Of a stretch of DNA of 64,000 bases, positions 1 through 10,635 are shown piece by piece. Origin of the DNA: Dendrolimus kikuchii (Eukaryota; Arthropoda; Insecta; Lepidoptera; Lasiocampidae); NCBI GenBank assembly GCA_019925095.2, contig CM034413.1, positions 12,731,001 through 12,795,000 of the forward strand, written 5' to 3'. Every line of letters begins with the position of its first letter. Positions within the stretch are counted from its first letter, which is position 1. A model generated the notes under the pieces. That model did not search any database. It was not told the origin of the DNA and saw nothing but the letters and a program-made list of their open reading frames with translations. The translations under genes and the position numbers were made by a program.

Positions 1-205
1 GGCCATAAACAAAATTAAAACTAAACAATTAAAATTAACAAGTTGGCGGTAGGCTAGATAAAACTTTAACAATACTCGTTGACACTTGACATCTTTGTCT
101 TCCGTGATCACGGCCACTGGAGTGGCCGAAACGTCGGAAAAAGTAAATACAAATAAAATTACCGCGCTTAAAACCGTTAATACGTAGTTTTATTATTATA
201 CAAAT
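1..205. mobile_element. MITE-C copy, cut by the window edge
   Basis: It shares with the complete copy at 34386-34684 the CACGGCCACT / AGTGGCCGAAACG hairpin core and the end TAAAATTACCGCGCTTAAAA. The left end lies outside the window. Confidence 0.7.
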
Positions 206-685
206 TTGGTACTTAATAGAATAAGTTTTCCTGTAGATGCGTGGGTGTGTTGCACACACACACACGCAAACCTCATAGGTTTAAGTGGTGCTTTACTACT
301 ATTTTATGATGTAAATTTATTATTATAGATAAAAAAAAATGTGCACTGCAAGTTGTGCGTCTCAGGTCATCAAACGACCGTAATAAGCAACATACAACAA
401 CTCAACGTGGTTAGGTTGGCAACACCCTCCAAACCGAGGTTCATCGTTAATGACGATTAAGCCCAGCATCTTTGGAAGTGTACAAACCGTACGGGCTATT
501 ATATTTACAATTAAAAAAAACACATATCGTATATAAGATATATTGAAAACTAGATATACAATATTTTATGAAATATATTTTTTATTGCGTAGGTAATTAT
601 TAAATTTATATAAACAAAACTTATATTACACTTAATATAAAAATAATCTTACCAATTCATAAACTAATTTAAAGGCAGATTAAAC

Positions 686-688
<3 letters not shown>
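206..688. other. AT-rich sequence, no gene recognised
   Basis: A short (CA)n lies near 250-268. No convincing frame or classified repeat was seen. Confidence 0.5.

Positions 689-754
<66 letters not shown>
689..754. repeat. (AT)n microsatellite
   Basis: About 33 uninterrupted AT units. Confidence 0.97.
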
Positions 755-760
<6 letters not shown>

Positions 761-776
761 ATTAAATACTACGCAC

Positions 777-934
777 CGTTACCTGGACAAAAATGTCAGC
801 TGCGATCGACCTGTTTTATGTTCTATGGAATTTGTATAGGATTCAACTCACCTATGAATGAGTCGTACTACAACACTACTCCACGATTGCAACATAAAAA
901 ATAGTCAATCGCAGCTGAAATTCTAGTCCACGTA
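777..934. mobile_element. Small foldback MITE
   Basis: The ends are inverted repeats: TCAGCTGCGATCGAC near 796 pairs with GTCAATCGCAGCTGA near 903, and flanking CTGGAC/GTCCA also pair. The arms are about 40 bp. No coding capacity. Confidence 0.6.
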
Positions 935-1214
935 ATTAAAAATCAGAGTATAGAGGTCGCCACAGGCCTCTTCACTCGCTTTTTGATATTTTAATACACT
1001 AGTGTAAAATATTAAGTGATCAAAAAAATCCAATCGTTTTAGCAGTTTTCTGATTTTTAAATGGCTGTATCGAAGTCATAGGATAAGCAATTGAAGACTT
1101 CAGGGAAAAAGACAAACTTGTCACTTTTTTTCGAAACTGTGAATGCGATTTTTTAGGAAATCTCCGGTACCGTACGATAGTAAACCGAACAGGATAAAAC
1201 ACGAATTAATTTAA
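935..1214. other. Unassigned sequence
   Basis: AT-rich with no convincing gene or repeat. An antisense 60-codon frame here is taken as chance. Confidence 0.4.
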
Positions 1215-1242
1215 GGGCCGATGATTTTTCAATCACCACTTA

Positions 1243-1839
1243 AGCGATCCACACATTGGCGACGCGCCCTGGCGCGGATCTGCCTCTTCGAGCAGATTTT
1301 ACCGCGCCTGACGGCTTTGTACGCGGCCCGCACCAAACTAAAGGTTACTTTCTATTTGGTCGTCGTGGTGTTAGTTACGTTACAATGGGCAATACTGAAC
1401 TCATTCAAGACGCTGCAATTGTTTTAGCAATATGGTTTTTGTATAAGCAAATAAGTAGACCTAATAGAAGAAAACAGGCGCGATACTGCGGAGCGCAGTG
1501 TGTTTCCTGCTGCGGTCTGCCCCGCACCTGGCGGCAGAATCTGCTAGCGGAACGTGCTCGTTTTCGGTGTGTTGTATCTGGCGTGTTTTCTATACTAATC
1601 GATGTACTTACATACATACATACATAACTTCACGCCAGATCCCTTGTGGGGTAGGCACGAACAACAGAGCGCCATTCAGGCTTATTCTTACACACCTCAC
1701 TTGCTTCTTTGACATTCATAACTCTTGTCATGCATGCTCGTCTGTTCTTTAGGCTCCTGACATCGATGTACTTGCATACAATATTAAAATCAGCCACCCC
1801 GCGCCAGGCGACGGAGCACGGAGCAGTGTGTGAATCGCC
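1243..1839 (+). mobile_element. PIF/Harbinger-like element, internally deleted
   Basis: It is flanked by the 3-bp duplication TTA (1240-1242 and 1840-1842), typical of PIF/Harbinger. The ends AGCGATCCACAC and GTGTGAATCGCC are inverted. The plus strand holds a short frame from 1383 (MGNTELIQDAAIVLAIWFLY) that may be a relic transposase N-terminus. It sits in MITE-Q and is itself split by LINE-B. Confidence 0.6.
1610..1761 (-). mobile_element. LINE-B, 5'-truncated
   Basis: RT C-terminal end with a CATA-repeat tail, flanked by the 12-bp duplication ATCGATGTACTT (1598-1609, 1762-1773). Confidence 0.85.
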
Positions 1840-1963
1840 TTAAAAGTTATTTTATATAAAAACACACATGGGAAATTTAAAAATGACAGTTACATCAATA
1901 AAACAGTTGAATCGTTTCGCTTTTGAATTTAGTCAGGTTATAATTTATTCGACTGATAAAATT

Positions 1964-2142
1964 AATTCTCTCTATTGAAAAAGGCGCGATTTTCAAATCA
2001 ACCAATGACATTTGTGTTTTCGTCGTTAATGACTACAACGCTTCATAATCCGTTCCACTAGAGTTTATGTTTGTAATGCCTGCAAGCAAGTGGAACGGGA
2101 AAAATCGCGTTGTGAGCCTCTTGTGGAACGTAGCTCTAATAT
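1964..2142 (-). mobile_element. MITE-D, partial
   Basis: It matches the 6400-6760 copy in reverse, including AAGCAAGTGGAACG and the end GTGGAACGTAG. Confidence 0.65.
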
Positions 2143-2256
2143 AAGCTACAGATAAAAGTTTATCTGATTGAAAAATCGGCGCTTGGAGTACTTGATGTTT
2201 AAAAAAATCGCATAAAGGGAAACGTAGCATTGCCTACATAAAGTCTAGGGAAAAAA

Positions 2257-2397
2257 GCATAAGTGGCAAAACGAATTGCAACAAAATTTTAACTAGAAGT
2301 TTTACGGGCAGATTTTTGATGTACTTGTCCAATTTGAAAACCTGCCCGTAAAACTTCGAGTGTAAAATTTTGTTGCGATATGTTTTGCCACTTATGC
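2257..2397. repeat. Long near-perfect hairpin (foldback element)
   Basis: Arms 2257-2311 and 2342-2397 (about 55 bp each) pair with few mismatches around a 30-nt loop. The outer ends are GCATAAGTGGCAAAAC and GTTTTGCCACTTATGC. Likely a foldback MITE. A processed hairpin RNA is possible but unsupported. Confidence 0.8.
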
Positions 2398-3042
2398 GTT
2401 GCCATTCGTTTTTCCACTTGCCCGTTGAAGTTTCACTTCTACTATGTGTCCCAGCACACATTTCGATTTTTCGCAGGTTTACTGCAAATTATCTTTTGGT
2501 TAGGTTAGGCACATTTTAATGAATGCATTTTTTATTTAAACATATATTATCAAACAAAAAACTGAATTCGTTCCGGAAACAAAAAACGCATCCATAGTAT
2601 AACTCCTAAATTTATGCCGCTCCTCCGCGTGGCCGTAACGCTTTTTCGTGACAGAAAAATCCTAAGACCCCCCCCGTTTATATAGAAGTTTCACTTTAAA
2701 AAAAAAGTGATACTTTAATAAGATACAGGGCATTTGAAAAATTGCAAAAAAATTGGAAATTTTCTAATCCCTTAATGTTTTTCCACCAATGCATTTGAAG
2801 CATATTTTTTTTACATCAGCCTACCTTTTTCTATAAAGTGTAATTAATATAAATAATAAAACGTCAAAAACAATAATTATCTGCAACGCCATCTACTCAT
2901 ATAAGGTCTAGGATCTTTCCAAAAATAGGTTTTTTTTTATTAGATAATAACATACATTTCATGTGAAATGGTTTACTTCCAAGTCCGTGATAACTGAACA
3001 AACAAATCATACACTTTTTATATTTATATATGTGTAGTTTGC
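2398..3042. other. Unassigned AT-rich sequence
   Basis: No gene seen. Homopolymer runs (C7 near 2668, T8 near 2930) occur. Confidence 0.4.
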
Positions 3043-3143
3043 GACAGGTCGACATGGCAAATTTCTAGTAATGTCACATATCAGGTAGTCGATGTCTATA
3101 TTTTTTGATTCGCAACTAAATGATTTATCAATTTATCAATTTC

Positions 3144-3409
3144 TATCCGTGCAGGAACGGAGAAAGAATACAATTTCCTGCGGCCGGACGGCCTGTCGTA
3201 AGAGGCGGCAAAACAACCCACAGCCAGGTGGTAGGGCATTTGCCTAACTGGATGGCTACCACCCCTCGTCTAAAGTATGTCGCCATAACAACCTTGAGTT
3301 GTGTTCATTTGTAGCACGTTCGGTGTTGCAAATGTCTATAGGCGATGGTAACCGCTTTCAATTAAGTGGGCCGTCTGCCTGTCTGCTGAACTCCTGCAAT
3401 AAAATAAAT
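3144..3409 (+). mobile_element. SINE-A with internal deletion
   Basis: It starts TATCCGTGCAGGAACGGAG and ends CTCCTGCAATAAAA. About 50 bp in the middle are missing after GAGTTGTGTTC. Confidence 0.85.
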
Positions 3410-3872
3410 GAGAGTAAAATTCTTTCCATCTTGTTATTTCAAGTGACATTTTCAAACAGCCCAGTCCAAGGTCTGATTAACAATACATTTATAGTCCGCA
3501 GCACCAAAGAAGTCCCACAGACGCGGCGCTGCAATCGCCGTACTAAATCCTGCCAGAGTAATTATTTGCTAATGCATAAATCGCTGTAGATAATTACTGA
3601 ATAATAAATACAAAATATTGCACAAAGTTGGTAAATTTATTTCTGTGGGACGTCTTGTAGCGCGGATTATATATTTCTAGATAGTCCTCGTGTTTGACAA
3701 TGGATTATTGATTTGTATTGTTATCACATGACGTAATATTAACATTTTTCAGTATAAGTGGCAATTAAATCCCCTGCGTAGAGCTTTGGGGGCAGAAGAA
3801 ACAGTCGCCCATGTTCTACTAAAATAGAGGGGTGGCCTAATACAGGGCGTAGCATCTGGACGCGGTTGTTCA

Positions 3873-3975
3873 TTTGATTTTAATTATTCCGACGTCCCGG
3901 CCACTTTTCAGTAGCCGTAATCGCGGAAGACAAAGACGTCAAATATTGTTAAAAGATTTATTTAGCCCATCACCG
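3873..3975. mobile_element. MITE-C fragment
   Basis: Degenerate core CCGGCCACTTTTCAGTAGCC and GAAGACAAAGACGTCAA. Confidence 0.6.
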
Positions 3976-4106
3976 TCGTCCAAAAAAACCGTTAAAGTTC
4001 AAAATTGATAAACGCGTTTGATGCGGACTTGAGCAGGACTAATATAGCGCGGGGGTGGGGCGTTTCCCCTCCGAGACTCATACCCCGATTGCCATGTCGA
4101 CTTGTC

Positions 4107-4522
4107 CAGAACTACCGTATTTATTGAGTTTTAATTTTTTAACTTCAATTATATAATTTAATCATATTTTTTACCAGCTGTTGAACACGTCTTAAAATTG
4201 AATCAACGAAAATCAGCACTGACGCCATTGGGTTAAAATTTAATCAAACGAAAGGCGCAGAGATGAAATGGCAACATTCAATGGCGGCGAATGGTACATG
4301 TGTTTACATGAATAAATCCGCGCCCTTCGTCCTGGCCTACAGCGAACGCTTTTGTTTCAAATATCTACTCTAGTGGAACATATGGCTCAATGACTGACAC
4401 TTTTATGAAGGGTAGAGGTAAAAAGAACCATCTTCTAATATAGTCAGACTGAAACATGTTTAAAATCGTTCAAGGACCAACCAGAATGGCGCTATAAGCG
4501 AATCGTATAATATAAACTTAGC
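4107..4522. other. Unassigned sequence
   Basis: No gene or classified repeat recognised. Confidence 0.4.
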
Positions 4523-4530
4523 CATTGTAG

Positions 4531-5179
4531 CAGGGCCTGAAATTCCGGTAAAAATGTGGACCACCTGGTAAGTGTTAAACTAATTTCAGATGTTAAAAAT
4601 AAATATCATTATAAACAATACCGTTATATCTAGCTATTTTACCGGTAAAAATATAACGTTAATACTAGTTTTATCGGTAATTTTACCGTTGTAACTATGT
4701 TTTGATGCCATCTTTGCTTTCTTTCACTCGCAAACTGTCATAGAGCGCGCGTAGTGTTTAGAGTTGTGTTTGTCCATTGTTCGATAACACGCAGTCATAA
4801 TAAAGCCAATTCTTAAAAATGGGAACGTCATAAAACTACGTTTTAACGGTTTTAAGCGCGGTAATTTTAATTGATTTTGGTTTTTCCGACGTTTCGGCCA
4901 CTTTTCAGTGGCCGTGATCACGGAAGACAAAGATGTCAAGTGTCAACGAGTATTGTTAAAGTTTTATTTAGCCTACCGCCAACTTATTAATTTTAATTAT
5001 TTAATTTTATTTTTAATTTTGTTTATGGTTATTATCATGGAACGTCATTTGAAATAATGTAAAAATCATAAATGTTACTAAGTAACGGTAAATAATATAC
5101 CGGTATGGCATTATCTTTTTCGAAACTACCGGTAATTACCGATATTTTTAAAGGTAATTGATAACGTTTTCAAGCCCTG
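4531..5179. mobile_element. hAT-type non-autonomous element
   Basis: A perfect 8-bp target duplication CATTGTAG (4523-4530, 5180-5187) flanks inverted ends CAGGGCCTGAAA and TTTCAAGCCCTG, the hAT signature. It contains a MITE-C copy (4826-5032) and repeated TACCGGTAA-like motifs. No transposase frame remains. Confidence 0.85.
4826..5032. mobile_element. MITE-C copy nested in the hAT element
   Basis: It has the end AAAACTACGTTTTAACGG, the hairpin core TTTCGGCCACTTTTCAGTGG, and runs to GTTTATGGTTATTAT. The second terminal inverted repeat is missing. Confidence 0.75.
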
Positions 5180-5187
5180 CATTGTAG

Positions 5188-6216
5188 ACGGAGTGAAATA
5201 TGGTTGATATCCGCAACATAATAAATATAGAGGGTTCGAATTTGTACAATGAATTTAAAATTATGCCAAAAAATTCACGCGTTCTGTTCAAGCATATTAT
5301 TACTAGTATCTCTATAAATTACCTAGCAACCACATTTTTGATTTTATTGGTACTTGTATATTATTGCTATGCCTTAAGATCGATGTATTTCCACACTTAT
5401 AGGATGAAATTGCAACTCATAACCCGATCGGGCACCGGCTTTTGTTTCAAAATATGCGGTAACATCGCAAAATTAAAAACACAAATTTCAATAAGAAAAT
5501 ACATCGCGAGTTAGGCGTTTTTCAGCCGGCTTACCCTAGCCGAATTATATTTCATATAATTTTAAAAGCATTTATTTTTATATTTTTTTAATAATTAACG
5601 ATTTTTACTTTTCTTTGATTGCTTAACAAATTGATGCATCACCAATTTATCCTCTAGCCACAATAGCGCCACCCTAATTTAGTATCTTTTCATACTCAGA
5701 GACGATATTCCATAACTATACCCTCCAAAACTTATTTTGGCTTATATAAATACCTATAATGCTAGTCTATGGTTACGTATGCGTGTATATAATTTTATAA
5801 TGGATGCAAATTTTCCAAATGGAGCAAATGTCGAGACTCCATTTTGTATTTCTGTTTCGCTTACAATAAACGCGCAAATACAAAATGGCGCCTTATTTAC
5901 AGATACTATAAGTGTTAAATTAGAAATTACATTGGTTAATTATTATTCTTAAGATATGTGTTGATCCATTTTAATAAAATCATTTCAGAATTTACTACAT
6001 TTATTTATAAAATGAATAGCCAAAACTTAAACAATCTACGAAAATTTAAATTTACATAGAATTTCGTTCAGTTATATATCAAAAAAGTTAAATAAGCTAG
6101 GTTAAACTATACAACTACTGTCCCCCTTTATGACTAGCATTCTATTTATTCATTTATTCAAAATATTAAGAAATCTTAATATTACTATATTTTGTAGTCA
6201 TACAATGAAAATAATA
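5188..6216. other. AT-rich sequence, no supported gene
   Basis: The longest frame (5200-5514, 104 codons, one hydrophobic stretch) has no recognisable domain and is judged chance. Confidence 0.45.
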
Positions 6217-6268
6217 CATACATACATAACTTCACGCCAGTTCCCTTGCGGGGTAGGCACGAACAACA
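6217..6268 (-). mobile_element. LINE-B 3' stub
   Basis: Only the last 50 bp: CATA tail, ACTTCACGCCAGTTCCCTTG and GGGGTAGGCACGAAC. Confidence 0.8.
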
Positions 6269-6399
6269 ATAATATAATGAAAATAATAATAATATTATAT
6301 GACTACGAAATATACTCGTATATTAAAATATTTAACATATTCAATAAATTGACAAGGTGCATTTAGTGGGGTACTGCCAAAAATGGTAGTTAAGCTTAT

Positions 6400-6760
6400 A
6401 CTAGGGATACGTTCCACATGTAGCTCACAACGACCACGTTCACGACCGCGATTTTTTTCGTTCCACTTGCTTGCGGCCATTACAATTATAAACTCTAGTA
6501 GAACCGATTATGGAGCGTTGATGTCATTAACGACGAAATATACAAATGTCATTGGTTGATTTGAAAATCGCGCCTTTTTAAGTGTCTATCGATAGAGAGA
6601 ATGTTCTGCGGTCAACGCCCACTTCGACCCAGCTCTTAGAATAAAAAATAATGACGTCATTAGTGACGTTTTCGCCACGATCATAACGACTGTGGTCGCT
6701 ATGTGGAATGACTGATGGAGCACTTTGGGCGTTGTGAGCTATTAGAGGAACGCGCGCTAG
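6400..6760 (+). mobile_element. MITE-D, near complete
   Basis: It begins GATACGTTCCACATGTAGC, contains TCATTAACGACGAAATATAC and ends near GAGCTATTAGAGGAACGC. Related copies are at 11010, 20787 and 21790. It lies just downstream of the ZAD gene. Confidence 0.7.
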
Positions 6761-6895
6761 ATGGTTCATTTCTAGCTTTCAATTGGGATGAATTAACTAA
6801 AGTGTTACATATAAACACAAACTTGGATCATTCAATCTCATCGAATATAAGCGTCTCCTTTCAATTTTTTGCTTTACATAAATTCGGTTAACCCT

Positions 6896-6901
6896 TTTAA
6901 T
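6896..6901 (-). promoter_or_regulatory. Candidate poly(A) signal ATTAAA for exon 3B
   Basis: ATTAAA on the minus strand lies about 78 nt after the exon 3B stop codon. No canonical AATAAA was found on that strand between 6800 and 6978, so this common variant is the best candidate. Confidence 0.4.
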
Positions 6902-6978
6902 ATATCCATATTCCCCTGTTGTTTTTAAAAAAATAGATCGACGCATACTTATTAGATTTATCTAAACCTCAAAAACTG

Positions 6979-8220
6979 CTAAATGAAACTATGTGCTTTA
7001 TTAACATGTTCTTTAAGTCCAAATTTAGTTAAGAATACTTTTTTACAAAATGCACAACAAAAATTACCACCGTGATACACTTTCATATGTAACCTAAGTT
7101 TGCTTTTTGTATGGAATGCTTGTCTACATACCTGACAAGAGAACGGGGTCACTCCAAGGTGTTCCCAAACATGATAAACCAATTGCCGTCTACATTTCAA
7201 TTCTTTATTACAAAAAACACATATCTCTTTAGAGAAAAGGCCGTGAATTTTTTTATGATATCTCAAGTCTTTTGCGGTGTAAAATTGCTTCTCGCACATA
7301 TCACAATCGTATGGTTTAATTTGAATATGCTCCTTATTTATATGACAGTAAAGTTCATTATTGCCTACAAATTCTTTCTCACAAAAACTACAATTTAATA
7401 CATGTTTCTGTTTATATCGGTTCAACTTGTATTTGTGACGTTGCATATGAACGTTGTAAAACTTTTGTGAACCGAAAACTTTGTTACATAACTCGCATAA
7501 TATTTTCAAATGACTTTTCAAGTGCTTTTTTAATTTTTTTCTTTTATTAAAAGCTCTACCACACTGATTACAAGTTTCATAATCTACTTTTAATTTATGC
7601 TCCATCTTATTGTGCTCGTATAAATGAAATTTACTTTCGAACTGTTTCAAACATAACTTGCATGTCACCTTCCTGTTAATATGTTTTATAACATGATTCT
7701 TAAGATGATAATCTGTGATGAAATGTTTATTGCATATAGAACACGTATATTTTACTCTGGCAACTTTTTTGGGTTTACTTTTAAATGCTAAAAATTCACT
7801 GCAAACATTAAGCGAATTACTATGTGTTTGTATACCATTTAATAAATTATACTTTGTGTGCGTTTTGATAGTTTCAGTAGCAGAATTCTCCTTCATATCT
7901 AGATTATCTATTTCAGTTCTAAATTCATCTTCTAATACATCAATTTTTATTTTTGTTTCGTCTATAATTTCATCCTTATCACAAATATATATGTCGTCTA
8001 TTTCATCCTGAATTGGTAATACTGTATTTTGGGATATTTCAACAAATATATTGTTTTCAGGATTTTTTAACTCGTTTAAATTCTGAAGCATTAGTGTCAC
8101 GCAAGTGTCTAGCCTAGCTTTGTTAAACAAAAACTGATTTGTGAATACATAAGCATTGATTGCTTGATTAAGGCACTTTTCGCATATTTTTGTCCCTGTG
8201 TAGTTGTCTAAATTATTCAT
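6979..8220 (-). CDS. ZAD zinc-finger gene, coding exon 3B (end of ZAD2, nine C2H2 fingers, stop)
   Basis: This exon has 413 codons plus TAG. The acceptor TTCTTGTTTCAG ends at 8221 and the exon starts in phase 0. The open frame runs 29 codons further upstream, but that text is intronic (pyrimidine tract and acceptor) and partly lies in a repeat. Residues 13-16 (CEKC) complete ZAD2, 51 residues after CSIC of exon 2. A long acidic linker (about 45-145) precedes nine C2H2 fingers from residue 160 to near the C-terminus, with classical CxxC and HxxxH or HxxxxH spacing and mostly degenerate TGEKP-type linkers. A possible ATTAAA poly(A) signal is at 6901-6896. Read alone, the exon would code a protein with half a ZAD, so splicing to exon 2 is the favoured model. 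Confidence 0.88.
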   Translation of the reverse strand: MNNLDNYTGTKICEKCLNQAINAYVFTNQFLFNKARLDTCVTLMLQNLNELKNPENNIFVEISQNTVLPIQDEIDDIYICDKDEIIDETKIKIDVLEDEFRTEIDNLDMKENSATETIKTHTKYNLLNGIQTHSNSLNVCSEFLAFKSKPKKVARVKYTCSICNKHFITDYHLKNHVIKHINRKVTCKLCLKQFESKFHLYEHNKMEHKLKVDYETCNQCGRAFNKRKKLKKHLKSHLKILCELCNKVFGSQKFYNVHMQRHKYKLNRYKQKHVLNCSFCEKEFVGNNELYCHINKEHIQIKPYDCDMCEKQFYTAKDLRYHKKIHGLFSKEICVFCNKELKCRRQLVYHVWEHLGVTPFSCQVCRQAFHTKSKLRLHMKVYHGGNFCCAFCKKVFLTKFGLKEHVNKAHSFI

Positions 8221-8294
8221 CTGAAACAAGAAATAAATAACATTAAAACTAAGAAAAAAAAAACCTTTATTTATAGTCGAGTCGTATAGTATGC

Positions 8295-9174
8295 GAGAGG
8301 TCGACATGGCAATTCTCTAGTGATGTGACTTCAGATACCAGGTAGTAGAAATCGATATTTTTTTGGGTACGCAACAAAACGAGATTAAAATTATTACCAC
8401 CTTTTTATCTGAAGTAATAAAAATAAATAGGTCAGCAAAAAAATATACAAAATGTATATCCCAAAGCTAGGCAAGTTACGATTGTGTTATGTGTGTTTCT
8501 ATCCGTGCAGGAACGGAGAAAGAATACAATTTCCTGCGGCCGGGCGGCCTGTCGTAAGAAGCGACAAAACAACCCACAGCCAGGTGGTAGGGCATTTACC
8601 CGACTGGATGGCTACCACCCCTGGTCTAAAGTATGTCGCCATAACAACCTTGAGTTGTGTTCCGGCATTAGTGACCAGGTTTCAGTCTCCCTCAAGAGAG
8701 CAGCAGCGCATTTGTAGCACCTTTGGTGTTACAAATGTCCATAGGCGATGGTAACCGCTTTCCATCAAGTGGGCCGTCTGCCTGGCTGTTGTACTCCTGC
8801 AATAAAAAATAAATAAAAAATGTGTAGTATACAACAGACAGGACATTTATAACAATAATTTCTGTTCAATAAAACAATTTTCTAACTCATCTGGTTTGTT
8901 CTCGTAGTAGGGAATGGATTATGTTTTTATATATTTTAATAAAAGGTAACCGAAGTTATTTTCAATACACATTATATTCCCCCGAAAGGCAGAATTTAAA
9001 GACCTGTATTGTATTAAATTTAACACCTTTGTATGAATCCATGTAATTGAGATCGATATCGATAAACATGGTCGATGTGGACTCATGCAACACTAAAACT
9101 AAGGCGGTGAGGGCGTTATGCGGGGTGTCCCCTGCAAGCCCTGCCTCATACCCCGATTGCCATGTTGACTTGTC
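8295..9174. mobile_element. Second element with AGGTCGACATGGCAA inverted ends
   Basis: GAGAGGTCGACATGGCAAT (8295-8313) is inverted at 9156-9174 (ATTGCCATGTTGACTTGTC). It lies in the intron, 75 bp upstream of the exon 3B acceptor, and contains SINE-A 8500-8820. Confidence 0.45.
8500..8820 (+). mobile_element. SINE-A, full length
   Basis: Runs from TATCCGTGCAGG to CCTGCAATAAAAAATAAATAAAAAA. Confidence 0.9.
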
Positions 9175-9352
9175 ACGAACTATAATTGATGCTCCTAAAA
9201 ATCTATACCAACAATAGTGTCTGTCTTTAAATTCAAAATATGTAAATATCAGATTGAAGTAAAAATTGTCAGTTATATGTCTAAAATCATATATGACCAT
9301 TTTTAGAACTTGACTGTCAGTCTCTATATGTTTCTCTTAGATGATGGTGATA

Positions 9353-9492
9353 TTAAACAGATCCACCAAATTGAATTAATTTGGTTGACAGGCACAGAAC
9401 TGAAAGGACACGACTGTATTTAATGACATTGAGTAAATTAAGTTTATGGTACTATAGTTGACTCGTCCAAATTGAAGAAATAAATTGTCTAA
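9353..9492. mobile_element. MITE-E copy
   Basis: TTAAACAGATCCACCAAATTG at the left and AAATTGTCTAATA at the right resemble the inverted ends of the clearer copy at 10498-10627. Confidence 0.6.
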
Positions 9493-9826
9493 TACCAGAT
9501 TGAACACCGAAACGGCTTTAATGGGTTTAAATGAAATGTAAAACAAATTAAAGAAACTAACATTGGTTCGTATGTGAAAAATTGACGATTTTTCGAGAAG
9601 CGAAATGAAATTAAACTAAGCCACACTGGAAGCTTATTACGATGTTGTCAGAGTTATAATCCATTATCAGGGTTGTCAGGCTAATAGTTTAAATTAGGAT
9701 ATTGATTGATATATTACGTCATGAACAGGAATTAAAACATGTACTATGTCAGCTTTAAATTTTGTGTATACTTCATGAAATTTAAGTGCAGCACAAAGGG
9801 TATTATTATGTTGTTAGTATTTGTAG
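9493..9826. other. Unassigned intronic sequence
   Basis: No gene or repeat recognised. Confidence 0.4.
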
Positions 9827-10180
9827 TAAGAAAGAGAGTTGGTCTGAAAGAGAGTGTCGGGGTGAAGGTAAGGAAAGGAATGCTCCGGTGGTTCGGGCAT
9901 ATGGAAAGAATGCATGATGAAAGAATGACTAAACAGATATACAATGCAAAAGTGGATGGATGCAAAAGTCGTGGAAGGCCACGACACACCTTCCATGATC
10001 AAATTGATCGTGTACTAGCAGAAGGTGATGTCAGGAGCCTTAAGAACAGACGAGCGTGCATGACAACAGTTATGAATGTCAAAGAAGCAAGTGAGGTGTG
10101 TAAGAATAAGCTTAAATGGCGCTCTGTTGTTCGTGCCTACCCCGCAAGGGAACTGGCGTGAAGTTATGTATGTATGTATG
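9827..10180 (+). mobile_element. LINE-B, 5'-truncated
   Basis: It encodes the RT C-terminal region (MLRWFGHMERMHDERMTKQI, then GRPRHTFHDQIDRVL) to ARELA stop, followed by the (TATG)n tail. It is antisense to the ZAD gene intron. Confidence 0.88.
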
Positions 10181-10309
10181 ATTATTATTAACGTTATTTA
10201 CAATTAAATTATACATAGAGAAAGTATGTATTGGTGCTATTATGAATGAGCAAGTGCGCGAGAGAGTCGAGTGAGAGTGGTATGTATGTTAGCATTTGTT
10301 AGTTAGGTC

Positions 10310-10465
10310 TGATATTTCATACACTAGATAAATGTGACTGAATACAAAAGTGAAACAATTGAACTATTACCATTCAACTATTATAACGACTGTCATTTTT
10401 GATTATGTTGGATTATGACACTGCATAATTTTTATCTAGTGATTGACAAATCAGGCTTAATCATT
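10310..10465. mobile_element. MITE-Q relic
   Basis: GAAACAATTGAACTATT and the end TTTTTATCTAGTGATTGACA match degenerate MITE-Q. Confidence 0.45.
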
Positions 10466-10497
10466 TTGGACAAAAATAAGCGAATGTTGTATTGATA

Positions 10498-10627
10498 TTA
10501 GACGGATCAAGCAAATTGAATTAATTAGGTTGAAAGGCATGTAACTCAAAGTACATGACGGCATTCGATGACATTGAATCATTCAAGTTCTATGTTTTGA
10601 ATTGAAAGAGAGAAATGAACCGTCTAA
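10498..10627. mobile_element. MITE-E, complete
   Basis: Inverted ends TTAGACGGATCA and TGAACCGTCTAA, 130 bp, flanked by TA. The TA flank would fit a Tc1/mariner-type origin. Confidence 0.7.
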
Positions 10628-10635
10628 TATTGGCT

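Larger units (their letters stand above)
1215..2181 (-). mobile_element. MITE-Q copy carrying nested insertions
   Basis: The ends GGGCCGATGATTTTTCAATC and GATTGAAAAATCGGC are inverted repeats. The body matches the copy at 61900-62141 in opposite orientation. It is split by a Harbinger-like element (1243-1839) and a MITE-D fragment (1964-2142). Confidence 0.65.
3043..4106. mobile_element. Element bounded by AGGTCGACATGGCAA inverted ends
   Basis: GACAGGTCGACATGGCAA at 3043-3060 is inverted at 4088-4106 (ATTGCCATGTCGACTTGTC). The same pair bounds 8295-9174. Both intervals contain a SINE-A. The nature of the family is unknown, and between the SINE and the MITE-C fragment (3873-3975) nothing is recognised. 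Confidence 0.4.

Noticed and set aside
5200..5514. 104-codon frame starting MVDIRNIINIEG
   Set aside because: Starts right after a transposon border. No domain, no splice context, composition of random AT-rich DNA.
8221..8307. Upstream extension of exon 3B with its own ATG
   Set aside because: The text is pyrimidine tract and acceptor, partly within a repeat. Starting there would leave half a ZAD.
9739..10161. 140-codon gene
   Set aside because: Only the last part is coding text and it is LINE-B. The first codons are unrelated flank.
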